From Nitrospirota bacterium (lineage in GTDB: Bacteria > Nitrospirota > JACRHL01): a DNA stretch of 62,972 bases. How positions within the stretch are numbered: the first letter of the stretch is position 1; every line of letters starts with the position of its first letter. The stretch lies in the NCBI GenBank assembly GCA_016212085.1, contig JACRHL010000003.1:385178-448149 (forward strand). Reading direction: 5' to 3'. Shown here in pieces: positions 1-8,712 of this stretch. Under the pieces are notes generated by a model, which was given only the letters and a program-made list of their open reading frames with translations, had not been told where the DNA came from and did no database searches. The translations under genes were made by a program, and so were the position numbers.

Positions 1-27
1 GCGTGACCGTGGCGGGCGGCGCCTGAC

Positions 28-59
28 CCTCCCCGCCCCGCCAAGGCGGGACGGGGAGG
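28..59 (+). terminator. Strong GC hairpin near the left edge
   Basis: A 15-bp stem with one mismatch (CCTCCCCG-C-CCCGCC, 28-42, with 45-59) and a two-base loop. No T-run follows, so termination is only suggested. A TGA at 24-26 closes a short open frame that enters from the left edge on the + strand, so this hairpin may follow a gene that lies mostly outside the window. Confidence 0.4.
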
Positions 60-151
60 CCAATGAACGGGATCAACGGGCGCCGGCGCGCACCGATGCG
101 CGGCCGGGCCATGACGCCCCGCGCCGGACGCGGGGCCGGAAAGGCGGAAAT

Positions 152-346
152 CTAGCTGGCGACCGGGACGCCCGCGATCATCTTCATGTGGTTGGCGTGC
201 ATGCCGGTCTTGTTGTCGATGATATCCTGGTCCATCACCGTGCCGCAGTTGATGCACTTCCAGGCGAAGAAGGTCAACGCGAAGTCGGCAAACCGCTCGC
301 TATACATGTATCCGCGGCACTTGGGGCAGGAGACGATCTCTTCCAT
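152..346 (-). CDS. Small zinc-ribbon protein, unknown function
   Basis: A 64-residue protein with two Cys pairs, CPKC (C7/C10) and CINC (C31/C34), the arrangement of a one-domain zinc ribbon that would bind one Zn ion. No signal peptide or membrane segment is visible, so it is probably cytoplasmic. It starts at an ATG preceded by AAAGG about 9 nt away. It stands alone on the minus strand, back to back with mobA. Zinc ribbons of this size often bind nucleic acid or a partner protein, but nothing here identifies the partner. The Cys spacing and clean start support a real gene; function is unassigned. Confidence 0.7.
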   Translation of the reverse strand: MEEIVSCPKCRGYMYSERFADFALTFFAWKCINCGTVMDQDIIDNKTGMHANHMKMIAGVPVAS

Positions 347-622
347 GTTCCACTACCTTTAGCTCAATTGGACGCCGACGATGGGCCGGCTCCCTTGACC
401 GAAAAATAAAGCAATTCCCGCGCCATCTCCGGAGCTTGTCCGTTGTCAACCCATAATGTCCCGGTTTTCCGCGTTTTTTCCCGCCAGACGGAAACCATCC
501 CCCACCCGCCGGACAATCCAACTGCCAAAATACCGGACGTGTTGATGACACGATTGGGCCAAAATTCCACCATGCACGGCACGGCAATTCCTATCGGTCC
601 CGGCGCCGGGGGGCTTTAGGGA

Positions 623-1252
623 ATGCAACCCCTTCACGGCATCGGCGCCGCCCTGCTGGCCGGCGGCGCGGGACGACGCATGGGGGCCGACAAGGCCACG
701 CTGCCGTTCGCCGGCGGCACCCTGGGCGGCAACGCCGCGCGCCTGCTGCTCACCCTGTTCGACGACGTGATGGTGGTGCGGCGCGGCGACCAGCCGGCGC
801 CCGCCTGGCCCCCCGGCGTGCGCGTGGTGACCGACCCGGATGACACGCCGCGCTCGGCGCTGACGGGCATCGCCACCGCCCTCCGCCACGCACGGCGGCC
901 GTGGCTGTTCGTGATGGCCTGCGACATGCCGCACCCCGATCCCAGGCTGATCGGCGGCCTGTGCCGGATGGCCCTCGCCGCCGGGCCGGAGGTGCGCCTG
1001 GTGGTGCCGGAGGCGGGGGGCGTGGTGCACCCGCTGCACGCGGTGTATCATCGCAGCCTGCTGGCGCCGCTGACCGCCGCCATCGCCCAAGGCGACCTGC
1101 GGGTGCAGGCGTTTGCCCGGCAACACGGGCTGGCCGTGGCGGAGGCCCGGTTGCGCGGCTGGGACCCGTCCCTGGCCGGGCTGGACAACCTCAACACGCC
1201 GGACGAGCTGGATCGCGCCCGGCGCCAATCAGGGGATCGCAACACCACATGA
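623..1252 (+). CDS. mobA: Molybdenum cofactor guanylyltransferase
   Basis: This enzyme attaches GMP from GTP to molybdopterin-Mo to form the bis-MGD cofactor of DMSO-reductase-family enzymes such as nitrate reductase and formate dehydrogenase; it acts in the cytoplasm. The 209-residue protein has the nucleotidyltransferase signature LAGGAGRRMGADK (residues 12-24), the metal-binding CDMP around residue 100 and a C-terminal NLNTPDEL typical of MobA. Length is normal for the family. The stop overlaps the moeA start as ATGA (1249-1252), so the two are translationally coupled in a cofactor operon. IspD- or GlmU-like transferases share the N-terminal motif, but the C-terminal motif and the moeA neighbour favour MobA. 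Confidence 0.93.
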   Translation: MQPLHGIGAALLAGGAGRRMGADKATLPFAGGTLGGNAARLLLTLFDDVMVVRRGDQPAPAWPPGVRVVTDPDDTPRSALTGIATALRHARRPWLFVMACDMPHPDPRLIGGLCRMALAAGPEVRLVVPEAGGVVHPLHAVYHRSLLAPLTAAIAQGDLRVQAFARQHGLAVAEARLRGWDPSLAGLDNLNTPDELDRARRQSGDRNTT

Positions 1253-2454
1253 TCAGCTTCGACGAGGCCCGGGAGCGCATCCTGGGCAAGGCGCCCGCCA
1301 CCCGCAACGAGCAGGTGGCCCTGCACGACGCCCTGGGGCGGGTGCTGGCGGAGGACGTGCGTGCCCGGCGCGACGCGCCGCCGTGGGACAACACCGCCGT
1401 GGACGGATACGCCGTGCGCGCCGCCGACACCGTGGGGGCGACCCCCGCCCGCCCGGTCACCCTGCGGGTGCTGGAGACGGTGGCGGCGGGGGCGATGGCC
1501 AGCCGACCGGTGGGGCCGGGCGAGGCCATCCGCATCATGACCGGCGCGCCCATGCCGCCGGGGGCCGACGCGGTGGTGATGGTGGAGGACACCCAGGGCG
1601 CGGGCGAGTGCGTGACCATCCTCCAGGCGGCGGGCACGGCGGACAACGTCCGCCCGCGTGGCGAGGACGTGCGCGCCGGCGACGTGGTGCTGGGCCCCGG
1701 CCTCACCCTGCGCCCCGGCCACCTGGGCATGGCGGCCCAGCTCGGCCGTTCGCAGATGATGGTGACGCGCCGCCCCACGGTGGGCATCCTGTCCACCGGC
1801 GACGAGCTGGTGGAGATCGACGAGTCGCCCTCGGACGAGAAGATCCTCAACGTCAACAGCCATGCCCTGGCGGCGCAGGTGCTGGAGGCCGGCGCCATCC
1901 CGGTGCGGCTGGGCATCGCCAAGGACACGCCGGAGGCGATCCGCGCCGGCATCCGGGCCGGGCTGGACTGCGACGTGCTGCTCATCTCCGGCGGCGTGTC
2001 CATGGGGGATTTCGATTTCGTGAAGCCGGTCATGGACGAACTGGGCGGTGGGCTGGAGTTCTGGAAGGTGCGCATCAAGCCGGCCCGGCCCCTGGCGTTC
2101 GGCATGATCGGCGGCGTGCCCACCTTCGGGCTGCCCGGCAACCCGGTGTCGTCCATGGTGTCGTTCGAGCTGTTCGTGCGGCCGTTCCTGCGCCGCGCCA
2201 TGGGGCACCGGGCCATCCACCGCCCCACCGTCCAGGCGCGCCTCACGGAGCCGGTGCGCAAGAAGGCCGGGCGCCGCTTCTTCCTGCGCGCGGTGCTGGA
2301 ACGGGACGAACACGGCCCCACCTGCCGCACCACCGGCCCGCAGGGCTCGGGCATGCTCACCTCCATGATGCTGGCGGACGCCCTGATGGACCTGCCGGAT
2401 GCGTGGGACGGCCCCCTGCCCGTGGGGCACGTGGTGACCCTGCATATCCTGTAG
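1249..2454 (+). CDS. moeA: Molybdopterin molybdenumtransferase
   Basis: MoeA inserts molybdate into adenylylated molybdopterin, the step before MobA. The 401-residue protein shows DGYAVR near residue 50, the MoCF-binding core with GGVSMGDFDFVK near residue 247, and PGNPVSS near 295 followed by the C-terminal beta domain (MoeA domain IV). The ATG at 1249 is chosen because it overlaps the mobA stop as ATGA and begins MISFDEAR, as in relatives; an open frame extends upstream but runs inside mobA. The length fits the family. Together with mobA it indicates that the cell makes Mo-bis-MGD enzymes, although none of those enzymes is encoded in this window. Confidence 0.95.
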   Translation: MISFDEARERILGKAPATRNEQVALHDALGRVLAEDVRARRDAPPWDNTAVDGYAVRAADTVGATPARPVTLRVLETVAAGAMASRPVGPGEAIRIMTGAPMPPGADAVVMVEDTQGAGECVTILQAAGTADNVRPRGEDVRAGDVVLGPGLTLRPGHLGMAAQLGRSQMMVTRRPTVGILSTGDELVEIDESPSDEKILNVNSHALAAQVLEAGAIPVRLGIAKDTPEAIRAGIRAGLDCDVLLISGGVSMGDFDFVKPVMDELGGGLEFWKVRIKPARPLAFGMIGGVPTFGLPGNPVSSMVSFELFVRPFLRRAMGHRAIHRPTVQARLTEPVRKKAGRRFFLRAVLERDEHGPTCRTTGPQGSGMLTSMMLADALMDLPDAWDGPLPVGHVVTLHIL

Positions 2455-2546
2455 CCCCCTTTCGGAGCGGCCCGCAACGACCGATAAGATGGCGATACCT
2501 TCCGCCCCCGCCGGGGCGTTTCCACCGTCGCACTCGGGACAGGCAC

Positions 2547-3953
2547 ATGGGCTGGCTGATCAAGCGCAAGGACAACGAGCCCCGGCGGGACACCGCCCCG
2601 CAATCCAACCCGCTCTCGGCGCCGGGCCGGGGCATCCCCCGGCATCCGGCCCTGGACGGCCTGCCGGACAACTGGCGCGCCGCCGTGGTGGCCGCCGGCC
2701 GGCTGCGCAAGTTCGGCGCCGGCGACATCATCGAATATCCGGGCGCCGAGGCGCACTTCCTGTGCCTGGTGCTGGAGGGCCGGGTGGCCCAGGTGGTGGC
2801 CACCGACGGCGTGGACACGGTGGAGATGGTCGAGGCCGGCGGCCACCTGTGGATCCAGCCGGAGGGTGACGACGCCCGCATCAAGCCCCTCGCCCAGGAA
2901 TCGGTGACCCTGCTGCTGCTCGACCCGTCCGGCCTCGACACCCTGCCGGACGAAAATCAGCTCACCGTCTACCGGGTGCTGCGCGCCCAGGCCCGCAGCC
3001 AGATGCGCGACGCCATTTTGCGCCACGCGGAAACCGGCGCCCGCGCGCGCAAGGCGCGGGCCGCGCTGAAGGTGCGCCTGAACCGGGAGCAGACGCTCAC
3101 CACCGGCACGGAGCTGATCGGCAAGATCGTCGAGCACACGCCGCGCCTGCCCGTCTACGCCACCCAGGTCATCTCCCTGCTGGCGGACGAGACCTCCACC
3201 GCCGCCTCGGTGGTGGAGATGGCCAAGCGCGACCCGGCGCTGGCCGCCGATGTGCTCAAGACCATCAACTCGCCGCTGTTCAATCTGAGCAACAAGGTGT
3301 CGGACCTGCAACACGCGGTGGTGCTGCTGGGGTTCGACCATATCCACCAGCTGGTGGTGGCCAATGGCGTGGGCGCCACCATGCCCAACACCCCCGACGC
3401 GCGGGAACTGCTGCTGCACGCCAACGCGGTATCGTTCATCGGCATGGAGGTGGCGCGCATGGCGGGTTTCGACAAGCCGGTGGTGGCCTCCACCATCGGC
3501 CTGCTGCACGGCATCGGCGGCAGCGCGAAACTGCTGCTCAGGACCCAGTTTCCGCACCTGGGCGGTTTTGTCGAGATGCTCGACGGCCCGGCGGTGGGCG
3601 CCGCGCTGCTCAAGGCCTGGGAACTGCCGGACGTGATCTGCCGCACGGTGGCGCACCAGAACCGGCCGCACTTCCTGCCGCCGGAGGACATCAGCGAGGA
3701 ACACCGCCACGAAACGGCGCTGCTCTATCTGGCGCGGCTGTGCTACCACTCCCTGTGCGGCCGCGGCATGGACGGACTGCCCAACGACTATCTGGCGGAT
3801 TACCAGGAGCTGGTGGGCATCCCGGCGCAACCCATGGACGCCTTCGTCCGCAACCGGCTGTTCCCGTCCCTGGGCCAGCGCCGGCAAACCTACCCGGAGA
3901 CCATCCGCCGCTTCTTCCAGACCTGCGAACGGCGCGTGATGGCCGGCGTGTAG
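2547..3953 (+). CDS. Cyclic-nucleotide-binding-like and HDOD domain regulator
   Basis: A 468-residue cytoplasmic protein. Residues about 30-140 form a cupin-like cNMP-binding/Crp-type sensor region (YPGAEAHFLCLVLEGRV). Residues about 195-390 form an HDOD domain, a catalytically dead relative of HD phosphohydrolases (LPVYATQVISLLAD, then DPALAADVLKTINSPLF and LGFDHIHQLVVANGV). HDOD proteins usually take part in signal transduction, often linked to c-di-GMP, motility or chemotaxis. The N-terminus is short and basic (MGWLIKRK) without a signal peptide. It lies 92 nt after moeA on the same strand but has no evident link to cofactor synthesis. Neither ligand nor partner can be read from the sequence. 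Confidence 0.85.
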   Translation: MGWLIKRKDNEPRRDTAPQSNPLSAPGRGIPRHPALDGLPDNWRAAVVAAGRLRKFGAGDIIEYPGAEAHFLCLVLEGRVAQVVATDGVDTVEMVEAGGHLWIQPEGDDARIKPLAQESVTLLLLDPSGLDTLPDENQLTVYRVLRAQARSQMRDAILRHAETGARARKARAALKVRLNREQTLTTGTELIGKIVEHTPRLPVYATQVISLLADETSTAASVVEMAKRDPALAADVLKTINSPLFNLSNKVSDLQHAVVLLGFDHIHQLVVANGVGATMPNTPDARELLLHANAVSFIGMEVARMAGFDKPVVASTIGLLHGIGGSAKLLLRTQFPHLGGFVEMLDGPAVGAALLKAWELPDVICRTVAHQNRPHFLPPEDISEEHRHETALLYLARLCYHSLCGRGMDGLPNDYLADYQELVGIPAQPMDAFVRNRLFPSLGQRRQTYPETIRRFFQTCERRVMAGV

Positions 3954-3963
3954 CCCCCGGGGG

Positions 3964-5481
3964 CTACAGGGTTCCGGTCAGCTCGATGCCGATCACGTTG
4001 CGGACGAAATCCCGGTCCTGGTAATCGATGGCATCGTTGCCGATGTTGGAGTGGGTCACCTGCCCGGTCCACGACAGCTCGGCCACCACGTTGCGGCTGA
4101 CGTTGCGCGCCAGCGCGAGGCTGGCCTGGGCGCGGTGGTCGTAGCGGGTCTTGTTGCCGGTCACCGGGTTGCCCGGCGGGTCCTGGGACCAGGTGTCCGC
4201 GTCCAGGTAGCCGCGGTATTGGTAGCGCAGGCCGGCGGTGGCATCCACCGCACCCAGCCAGGGCAGCGGGTGGGACAGCTGCACGAAGGGCTCGAACGCC
4301 GCATAGGAATATGAGCGGAAGCCGTTGCTGGCGGTCGTCAGGTCCTTCCGGTCCAGGTAGCGCAGGGCCACCGCCCCGTACCACACCCCGTCGATGAAGG
4401 CCGGGCGGGCGCCGGACAGGGAGCCCTCCCATTCGGTGCCGGACAGGTACTCGTAGCGCTGGCCCGGCGCGCTGAACAACTGGAAATGGGCCGCCGCCCA
4501 CATGCCGCTGCGGGTACCCTCCTTGAGCAGGGTGACCCGCCCCCCCAGCTCGTGGCTGGCCAGGTAGGCGCCGCCACCCAGCTCGGCGAAGCTGTAGGTA
4601 TAGTCCAGGCGCGGCCGCCAGGCGGGCTGCTGATCGGTGACGCGCAGGCGCACCCGGTGCGCCAGGTAATTGGCGCCGCTCTCCGCCGTGTGCCAACGGC
4701 CATACAGGTCGTAATGGGGGCGCAGGCGGTAACGATCGCCCAGCGGCATCTGATAGTCGGCGCGCAGGGTGACCACCGTGCGGAAGTCGTCCCGGGCGCG
4801 GCCCGACTGGTCGTCCGGCGACAGGAACACGTTGCTGTCGTAATCGACCCCCGCCGAGCCCGCCACCCGCCAGTTCCTGGGCCGGTCGCCGGGCGGGGTG
4901 GCGGACGGCGTGGGGGGGGTGGCCGTGCCGGTCACCACCGGACGGTCCAGCACCGCCAGCATGGCGCGCGCCTTGTCGGCGTCGGGCCCCTCGGCCTGGG
5001 TGGTGAGCACCCGATCGAACAGGTCACGGGCCGCCGCCACGTCACCCTGCTTGTAGCGGGCCAGGCCAGCGTTCAGGTAGGCCGCCGCGGCCACGTGGGG
5101 GGCACGCTCGGGGATGGCCAGGAACGCCGCCACGGCCTCGTCCCACATGCCGTCCGCAAAGTAGCCGGCGCCCAGGTTGTAATGGGCGCGCCAGTTGTCG
5201 GGGTCGAGCCGAACCGCTTCCGTGAAGGCCTTGCGCGCCGGCTTCGCCATGCCCGACTCGTAATAGGCCACGCCCAGCAGAAAACGCGCCTCGGCGTTGG
5301 CCGGCGCCTTTTCCACCGCCTCCTCGAGGAGCGGAATGGCGGTGCGCACCCAGCCGCCGTCGATCAGCCCCTCCGCCTCGGTGATCAGTTCGTCCACCGG
5401 CTTGGCATGGGCGTGCGGAACGCCCCCGAAACCAAGGCAGAACACCACGGTCAGCACCACGGCCCACACGGTTCGCGCCAC
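3964..5481 (-). CDS. TPR-containing outer-membrane beta-barrel protein
   Basis: A 505-residue exported protein. Residues 1-26 are a signal peptide ending in AHA. Residues about 30-175 contain TPR-type helices (SGMAKPARKAFTEAVRLDPDNW, DGMWDEAVAAFLAIPE). A linker rich in Pro/Thr is followed from about 215 to the end by alternating aromatic strands that fit a beta-barrel ending in a hydrophobic strand. This TPR-then-barrel order resembles surface lipoprotein assembly modifier (Slam)-type and exopolysaccharide-export proteins, but no specific match can be claimed. The gene stands alone, converges on the HDOD gene with a 10-nt gap, and is separated from the upstream Asp-rich gene by a terminator. 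Confidence 0.75.
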   Translation of the reverse strand: MARTVWAVVLTVVFCLGFGGVPHAHAKPVDELITEAEGLIDGGWVRTAIPLLEEAVEKAPANAEARFLLGVAYYESGMAKPARKAFTEAVRLDPDNWRAHYNLGAGYFADGMWDEAVAAFLAIPERAPHVAAAAYLNAGLARYKQGDVAAARDLFDRVLTTQAEGPDADKARAMLAVLDRPVVTGTATPPTPSATPPGDRPRNWRVAGSAGVDYDSNVFLSPDDQSGRARDDFRTVVTLRADYQMPLGDRYRLRPHYDLYGRWHTAESGANYLAHRVRLRVTDQQPAWRPRLDYTYSFAELGGGAYLASHELGGRVTLLKEGTRSGMWAAAHFQLFSAPGQRYEYLSGTEWEGSLSGARPAFIDGVWYGAVALRYLDRKDLTTASNGFRSYSYAAFEPFVQLSHPLPWLGAVDATAGLRYQYRGYLDADTWSQDPPGNPVTGNKTRYDHRAQASLALARNVSRNVVAELSWTGQVTHSNIGNDAIDYQDRDFVRNVIGIELTGTL

Positions 5482-5548
5482 GGGTCACTCTCTCTCGTCA
5501 ATGGGATCTGGCTTGGGCCGGGGCATGGCCCCCCGGCCAGTTTATACG

Positions 5549-5582
5549 AAAAAAGGGGAGCGGCAAGGTGCCGCTCCCCTTT
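5549..5582 (-). terminator. Rho-independent terminator after the Asp-rich gene
   Basis: A perfect 11-bp stem (GGGGAGCGGCA, 5555-5565, with 5569-5579), flanked by an A-run at 5549-5554 and a short T-run on the other side. Read on the minus strand it ends in U6 and closes the sigma / anti-sigma / Asp-rich unit. Confidence 0.85.
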
Positions 5583-5629
5583 GTGCCGGGTTCCGTTCGG
5601 GCGCCCCTCAAACGCGGGAACGGAGTGGA

Positions 5630-6322
5630 TCAGTGCAGGTCGTCGGCGCCGGCGCCGGCGTCGGCGTCACCCCCGTCGGCGGCGTCGTGGGCGTCATCGC
5701 CCAGGCCGTCCTCGACGTCGTCCATCGAATCGTCCATGCCGTCGTCGATATCATCGATGGAATCGCCGATATCATCGACGGAATCCTCGATATCGCCGCT
5801 CTGGTCGTCCATGTCGTCACCCACGGAGTCGTCCTGCGAGTCATTGTCCGAGTCGTCCATCGAGTCGTCGTCGGAGTCGTCCGCGGAGTCGTCACCGGCG
5901 CCTTGATGGTCATCGTCCGCCTCGCCGTCGGGGCTGTCGTCGAGGGACGCATCCGGGCTGCCACCCTGGGACGGGGTGTCGCCCACCACCGAGCTGGGCC
6001 CGACGGGCGGCGTGCCGCCGGAGCCATCGGCGACGGGCTCCTTGGCGGCGGCGCGGAACACGGCGCCGGCGCCCTGGTGACCCATGTCGCCATCGATGTG
6101 CGGCAGCTCCACGTGCACCTCATCCGAGCCCTGCGGGTCGGTGAGAACATCCACGCTGCCCGCCACGTCGTCGTCGTCCTTGACGATCTCGATGGCGATG
6201 TCCACCTGCGGCAGAATCAGGTGCTCGTCGTGCGCGGTGTCGGCGGCGAACGCCGGGCCGGCGGCGGCCAACGCGATGGCGGCGGCCAGGATCATGTTGC
6301 GGCTAAAGCTCTTCATTTCCAA
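5630..6322 (-). CDS. Secreted Asp/Ser-rich acidic repeat protein
   Basis: A 230-residue exported protein. A signal peptide (ILAAAIALAAAGPAFA) is followed by a short ordered part with VDIAIEIVKDDDD. From about residue 115 to the end it is a very acidic low-complexity tail built from DDS, DDID and SMDD units, almost free of basic residues. Such tails bind Ca or other cations or stay disordered outside the cell. It is the third gene after an ECF sigma factor and its anti-sigma factor (65-nt gap), so it may be co-transcribed and controlled by them. The TTG at 6322 has AGGAG 6 nt upstream; ATG at 6316 is the alternative. No family was recognised. Confidence 0.75.
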   Translation of the reverse strand: MEMKSFSRNMILAAAIALAAAGPAFAADTAHDEHLILPQVDIAIEIVKDDDDVAGSVDVLTDPQGSDEVHVELPHIDGDMGHQGAGAVFRAAAKEPVADGSGGTPPVGPSSVVGDTPSQGGSPDASLDDSPDGEADDDHQGAGDDSADDSDDDSMDDSDNDSQDDSVGDDMDDQSGDIEDSVDDIGDSIDDIDDGMDDSMDDVEDGLGDDAHDAADGGDADAGAGADDLH

Positions 6323-6387
6323 TCCGATCTCCTAACGTACCCATTCCAAAAAATGCCAATTTCCGAAGAAGTTATAGAACGTGCCGG

Positions 6388-7128
6388 TCAGATGCCGGTC
6401 ACCCGAAGGCCGATGGACCTTTCCCTGCGCGCGCCGCCCTTTTCGATGGCGGCGGTGACCGTCCAGTCACCGCTGACCACGCCGCGCACCTGGAGCGGGA
6501 TGAGGTTGCGCCCCTGCTTGAGGGAGCCCTCCCATTCCAGGGCCGCGGATTCCACCACCTGGCCACCCGAGACCATCCTCAGGCCCGGCGGCAGCACCAG
6601 ACTGAAGCGGACGTTTTCGACCGCCTGCGGCGAGTCGAACCAGATGCGGACCGTGGCATGCCCACCCAGGCCCAGGCTCACCGGCACGGCGACCGCCGCC
6701 GGTTGGGCCGTGGCCGCCACGCGGGCGGCCGGAACCGGGCCCTGCCGGTCGATCATCAGAAAACCGGCCAGCAGCATGGCAACCCCCGCCGTCGTGGCGG
6801 CCAGCGCCTTCACCGGCAGCGCCAGCGGCCGGAACAGGCCGGACCACCCACGCGGGGCAGCGGGGCGACGCGCCGATTCCCGGGCAATGGCCTCCGCCTC
6901 CTGGTGCAGGCGGGCCGACACCCGCTGGGAGAAGCCGGCGGGCAGGGAGACATCATCCATCTCCGCGAGCCGGCCCACCAGCTCACGGGTGGTGGCCAGC
7001 GCCTTCGCGCACCCCTCGCAGCCGTCCAGGTGCAGCCTGAGCACCTCGCGGTCGCGGGCGGAGAGCGCCCGGTCCAGGTATTCACCCAGCCGCGCGTGGG
7101 TCCATTTACATTGAGCGTCCATCATCAT
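6388..7128 (-). CDS. Membrane anti-sigma factor with zinc-finger (ZAS) domain
   Basis: A 246-residue membrane protein that should hold the ECF sigma factor encoded just upstream. Residues 1-75 form a cytoplasmic anti-sigma domain with the HxxxCxxC zinc motif (HLDGCEGC, about residues 33-40). One membrane span lies near 108-127 (ALAATTAGVAMLLAGFLMI). The remainder is a periplasmic beta-rich region of about 100 residues (FSLVLPPGLRMVSGG) that may sense the signal. The sigma gene ends 33 nt upstream on the same strand, the usual sigma / anti-sigma order. Release of the sigma factor could follow proteolysis or a conformational change; the sequence does not say which. Confidence 0.88.
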   Translation of the reverse strand: MMMDAQCKWTHARLGEYLDRALSARDREVLRLHLDGCEGCAKALATTRELVGRLAEMDDVSLPAGFSQRVSARLHQEAEAIARESARRPAAPRGWSGLFRPLALPVKALAATTAGVAMLLAGFLMIDRQGPVPAARVAATAQPAAVAVPVSLGLGGHATVRIWFDSPQAVENVRFSLVLPPGLRMVSGGQVVESAALEWEGSLKQGRNLIPLQVRGVVSGDWTVTAAIEKGGARRERSIGLRVTGI

Positions 7129-7161
7129 GCCCTCTTGAAAGGTTAGACGATCAGCCGGACG

Positions 7162-7842
7162 TCAAAGTTCCGCCACGCTCACTTTTTTTTTACAATCGGT
7201 CTCCGGCCGGGGGGGCCGGTCGGGCGCCATCAGGAACTGGCGCAGCTGCTCGCGCCCGCGGGCGATGCGGCTCTTGACCGTGCCCACCGCGAGCCCGGTG
7301 ATCTCGGCGATCTCCTCGTAGGAATCGCCCTGGATGTCGCGCAGCACCACCACCTCGCGCAGGGCGGGGTTCAGCCGGGCCAGCGCCTCGGCCACCGCCT
7401 CCCGCGCCGTTTCGCCGCGCACCCGCTCGTAGTAGCGGAACAGCGCCTCCTGGGCAATGGCGGGCGGCTCCTCGAAATCCCCTTCCGGGGCGGTATCCGC
7501 CAGATCCACCGCCTGGCGGCCGCTCTTTTTCACGTGGTCCAGCCAGGTGTTGTGCAAAATCCGGTGCAGCCAGGTGGAAAACGCCGAATTTCCGGTAAAC
7601 GTGCCGATGGACCGGAAGCCCTTGATGAGGGCCTCCTGGCACAGGTCCTCCGCCACGTGCGGATCGCCGCAGAGACGCAGCGCATAGCCGTACAGCGGGC
7701 GCTGCAACGGGCCGATGAGGCTCTCGTAAGCCTCCGCGCGACCCTCGCCCGCCAGGCGGGCGAGGGTGCGTTCTTCGGATTGACAGGAATGGGTACGTTC
7801 CATATCGGGCGGATCGGAAAGCAATCCGCGTGCCAGGGTCAT
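7162..7842 (-). CDS. ECF-type RNA polymerase sigma factor
   Basis: A 226-residue sigma-70 family protein of the extracytoplasmic function group. Region 2 spans about residues 45-115 (CGDPHVAEDLCQEALIKGF, FSTWLHRILHNTWLDHVKK). Region 4 with its helix-turn-helix spans about 155-210 (LREVVVLRDIQGDSYEEIAE then LAVGTVKSRIARGREQLR). There is no region 1.1 or 3. It heads an operon with its ZAS-type anti-sigma factor and the Asp-rich secreted protein. The C-terminus is slightly extended (KKKVSVAEL). ECF factors often control their own promoter, but no clear ECF promoter could be identified upstream. Confidence 0.92.
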   Translation of the reverse strand: MTLARGLLSDPPDMERTHSCQSEERTLARLAGEGRAEAYESLIGPLQRPLYGYALRLCGDPHVAEDLCQEALIKGFRSIGTFTGNSAFSTWLHRILHNTWLDHVKKSGRQAVDLADTAPEGDFEEPPAIAQEALFRYYERVRGETAREAVAEALARLNPALREVVVLRDIQGDSYEEIAEITGLAVGTVKSRIARGREQLRQFLMAPDRPPRPETDCKKKVSVAEL

Positions 7843-7896
7843 CTATCTTGAAATGGCGGTATTTTATCCACTTTCAAGGGCGCGACCCGCGCGGAC

Positions 7897-8712
7897 CTAC
7901 CCCATGGAGGTCTTGGCGCGGGCCCAAAGGGTCTCCCACTGCGCCGGGGTCAGTGCGCCCAGGGGCCCCTCCGCGTGGCGCTCCATGTGGGTGAACCGCC
8001 GGTAAAAGCGCTCGATGGTGGCGGAAAGCGCCTCCTCGGAGGAGAGGTCCAGCTTGCGCGCCAGGTTCACCAGCGAGAACATCACGTCGCCCAGTTCGTC
8101 CTGGGCCTCCCCCGTATCGCCCCGGTCCAGGGCCGCCTTGAGCTCGTCCAGCTCCTCGTGCACCTTGGCCCAGACCTGGTCGGCGTGGTCCCAGTCGAAC
8201 CCCGCCTTGGCCGCCTTCTTGGACACCTTGTGGGCGCGCAACAACGCCGGCAGGCTGCGCGGCACCCCGTCCAGCACCGACTCCCGGTGCTGCTTGGACG
8301 GCTCCGCCGCCTTGATGGCGTCCCAGTTCTTCAAGACCTGCTCCGGCGTTTCCGCCACCTCGTCGCCGAACACGTGCGGGTGGCGGTGCACCATCTTGTG
8401 GTGGATGGCGTCGATCACCTGCGCGATGTCGAAGGTGCCGTCCGTGCGCGCGATGTCGGCGTGGAACAACACCTGGAACAGCAGGTCGCCCAGCTCCTCC
8501 TTCAGCTCCGCCACGTCGCCGGAGCGGATGGCGTCCATCACCTCGTAGGTCTCCTCCACCAGGTAGGGGGCCACCGAATCCCGGGTCTGGACGCGGTCCC
8601 ACGGGCAGCCGTCCGGCCCGCGCAGGGTGGCGACCAAGGCCACCAGGCGCTGGAAGGCATCGCCCGCGCCCTGCGGGTTCGGGGAGGTCATGGGATCAGG
8701 ACGCATCGGCAT
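7897..8712 (-). CDS. mazG: Nucleoside triphosphate pyrophosphohydrolase
   Basis: MazG hydrolyses (d)NTPs to NMP and pyrophosphate, which removes abnormal nucleotides and affects ppGpp levels. The 271-residue protein has the usual two MazG repeats. The first carries EETYEVMDAI and EELGDLLFQVLFH; the second carries LDELKAALDRG and DELGDVMFSLVNLARKL. The paired Glu/Asp residues are the Mg-binding EExxE/ExxD motifs. Three in-frame ATGs lie at 8712, 8706 and 8691. The first two overlap the end of the upstream TPR gene; the 8691 start (MTSPNPQG) leaves a 4-nt gap. No start has a strong Shine-Dalgarno sequence. Confidence 0.93.
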   Translation of the reverse strand: MPMRPDPMTSPNPQGAGDAFQRLVALVATLRGPDGCPWDRVQTRDSVAPYLVEETYEVMDAIRSGDVAELKEELGDLLFQVLFHADIARTDGTFDIAQVIDAIHHKMVHRHPHVFGDEVAETPEQVLKNWDAIKAAEPSKQHRESVLDGVPRSLPALLRAHKVSKKAAKAGFDWDHADQVWAKVHEELDELKAALDRGDTGEAQDELGDVMFSLVNLARKLDLSSEEALSATIERFYRRFTHMERHAEGPLGALTPAQWETLWARAKTSMG

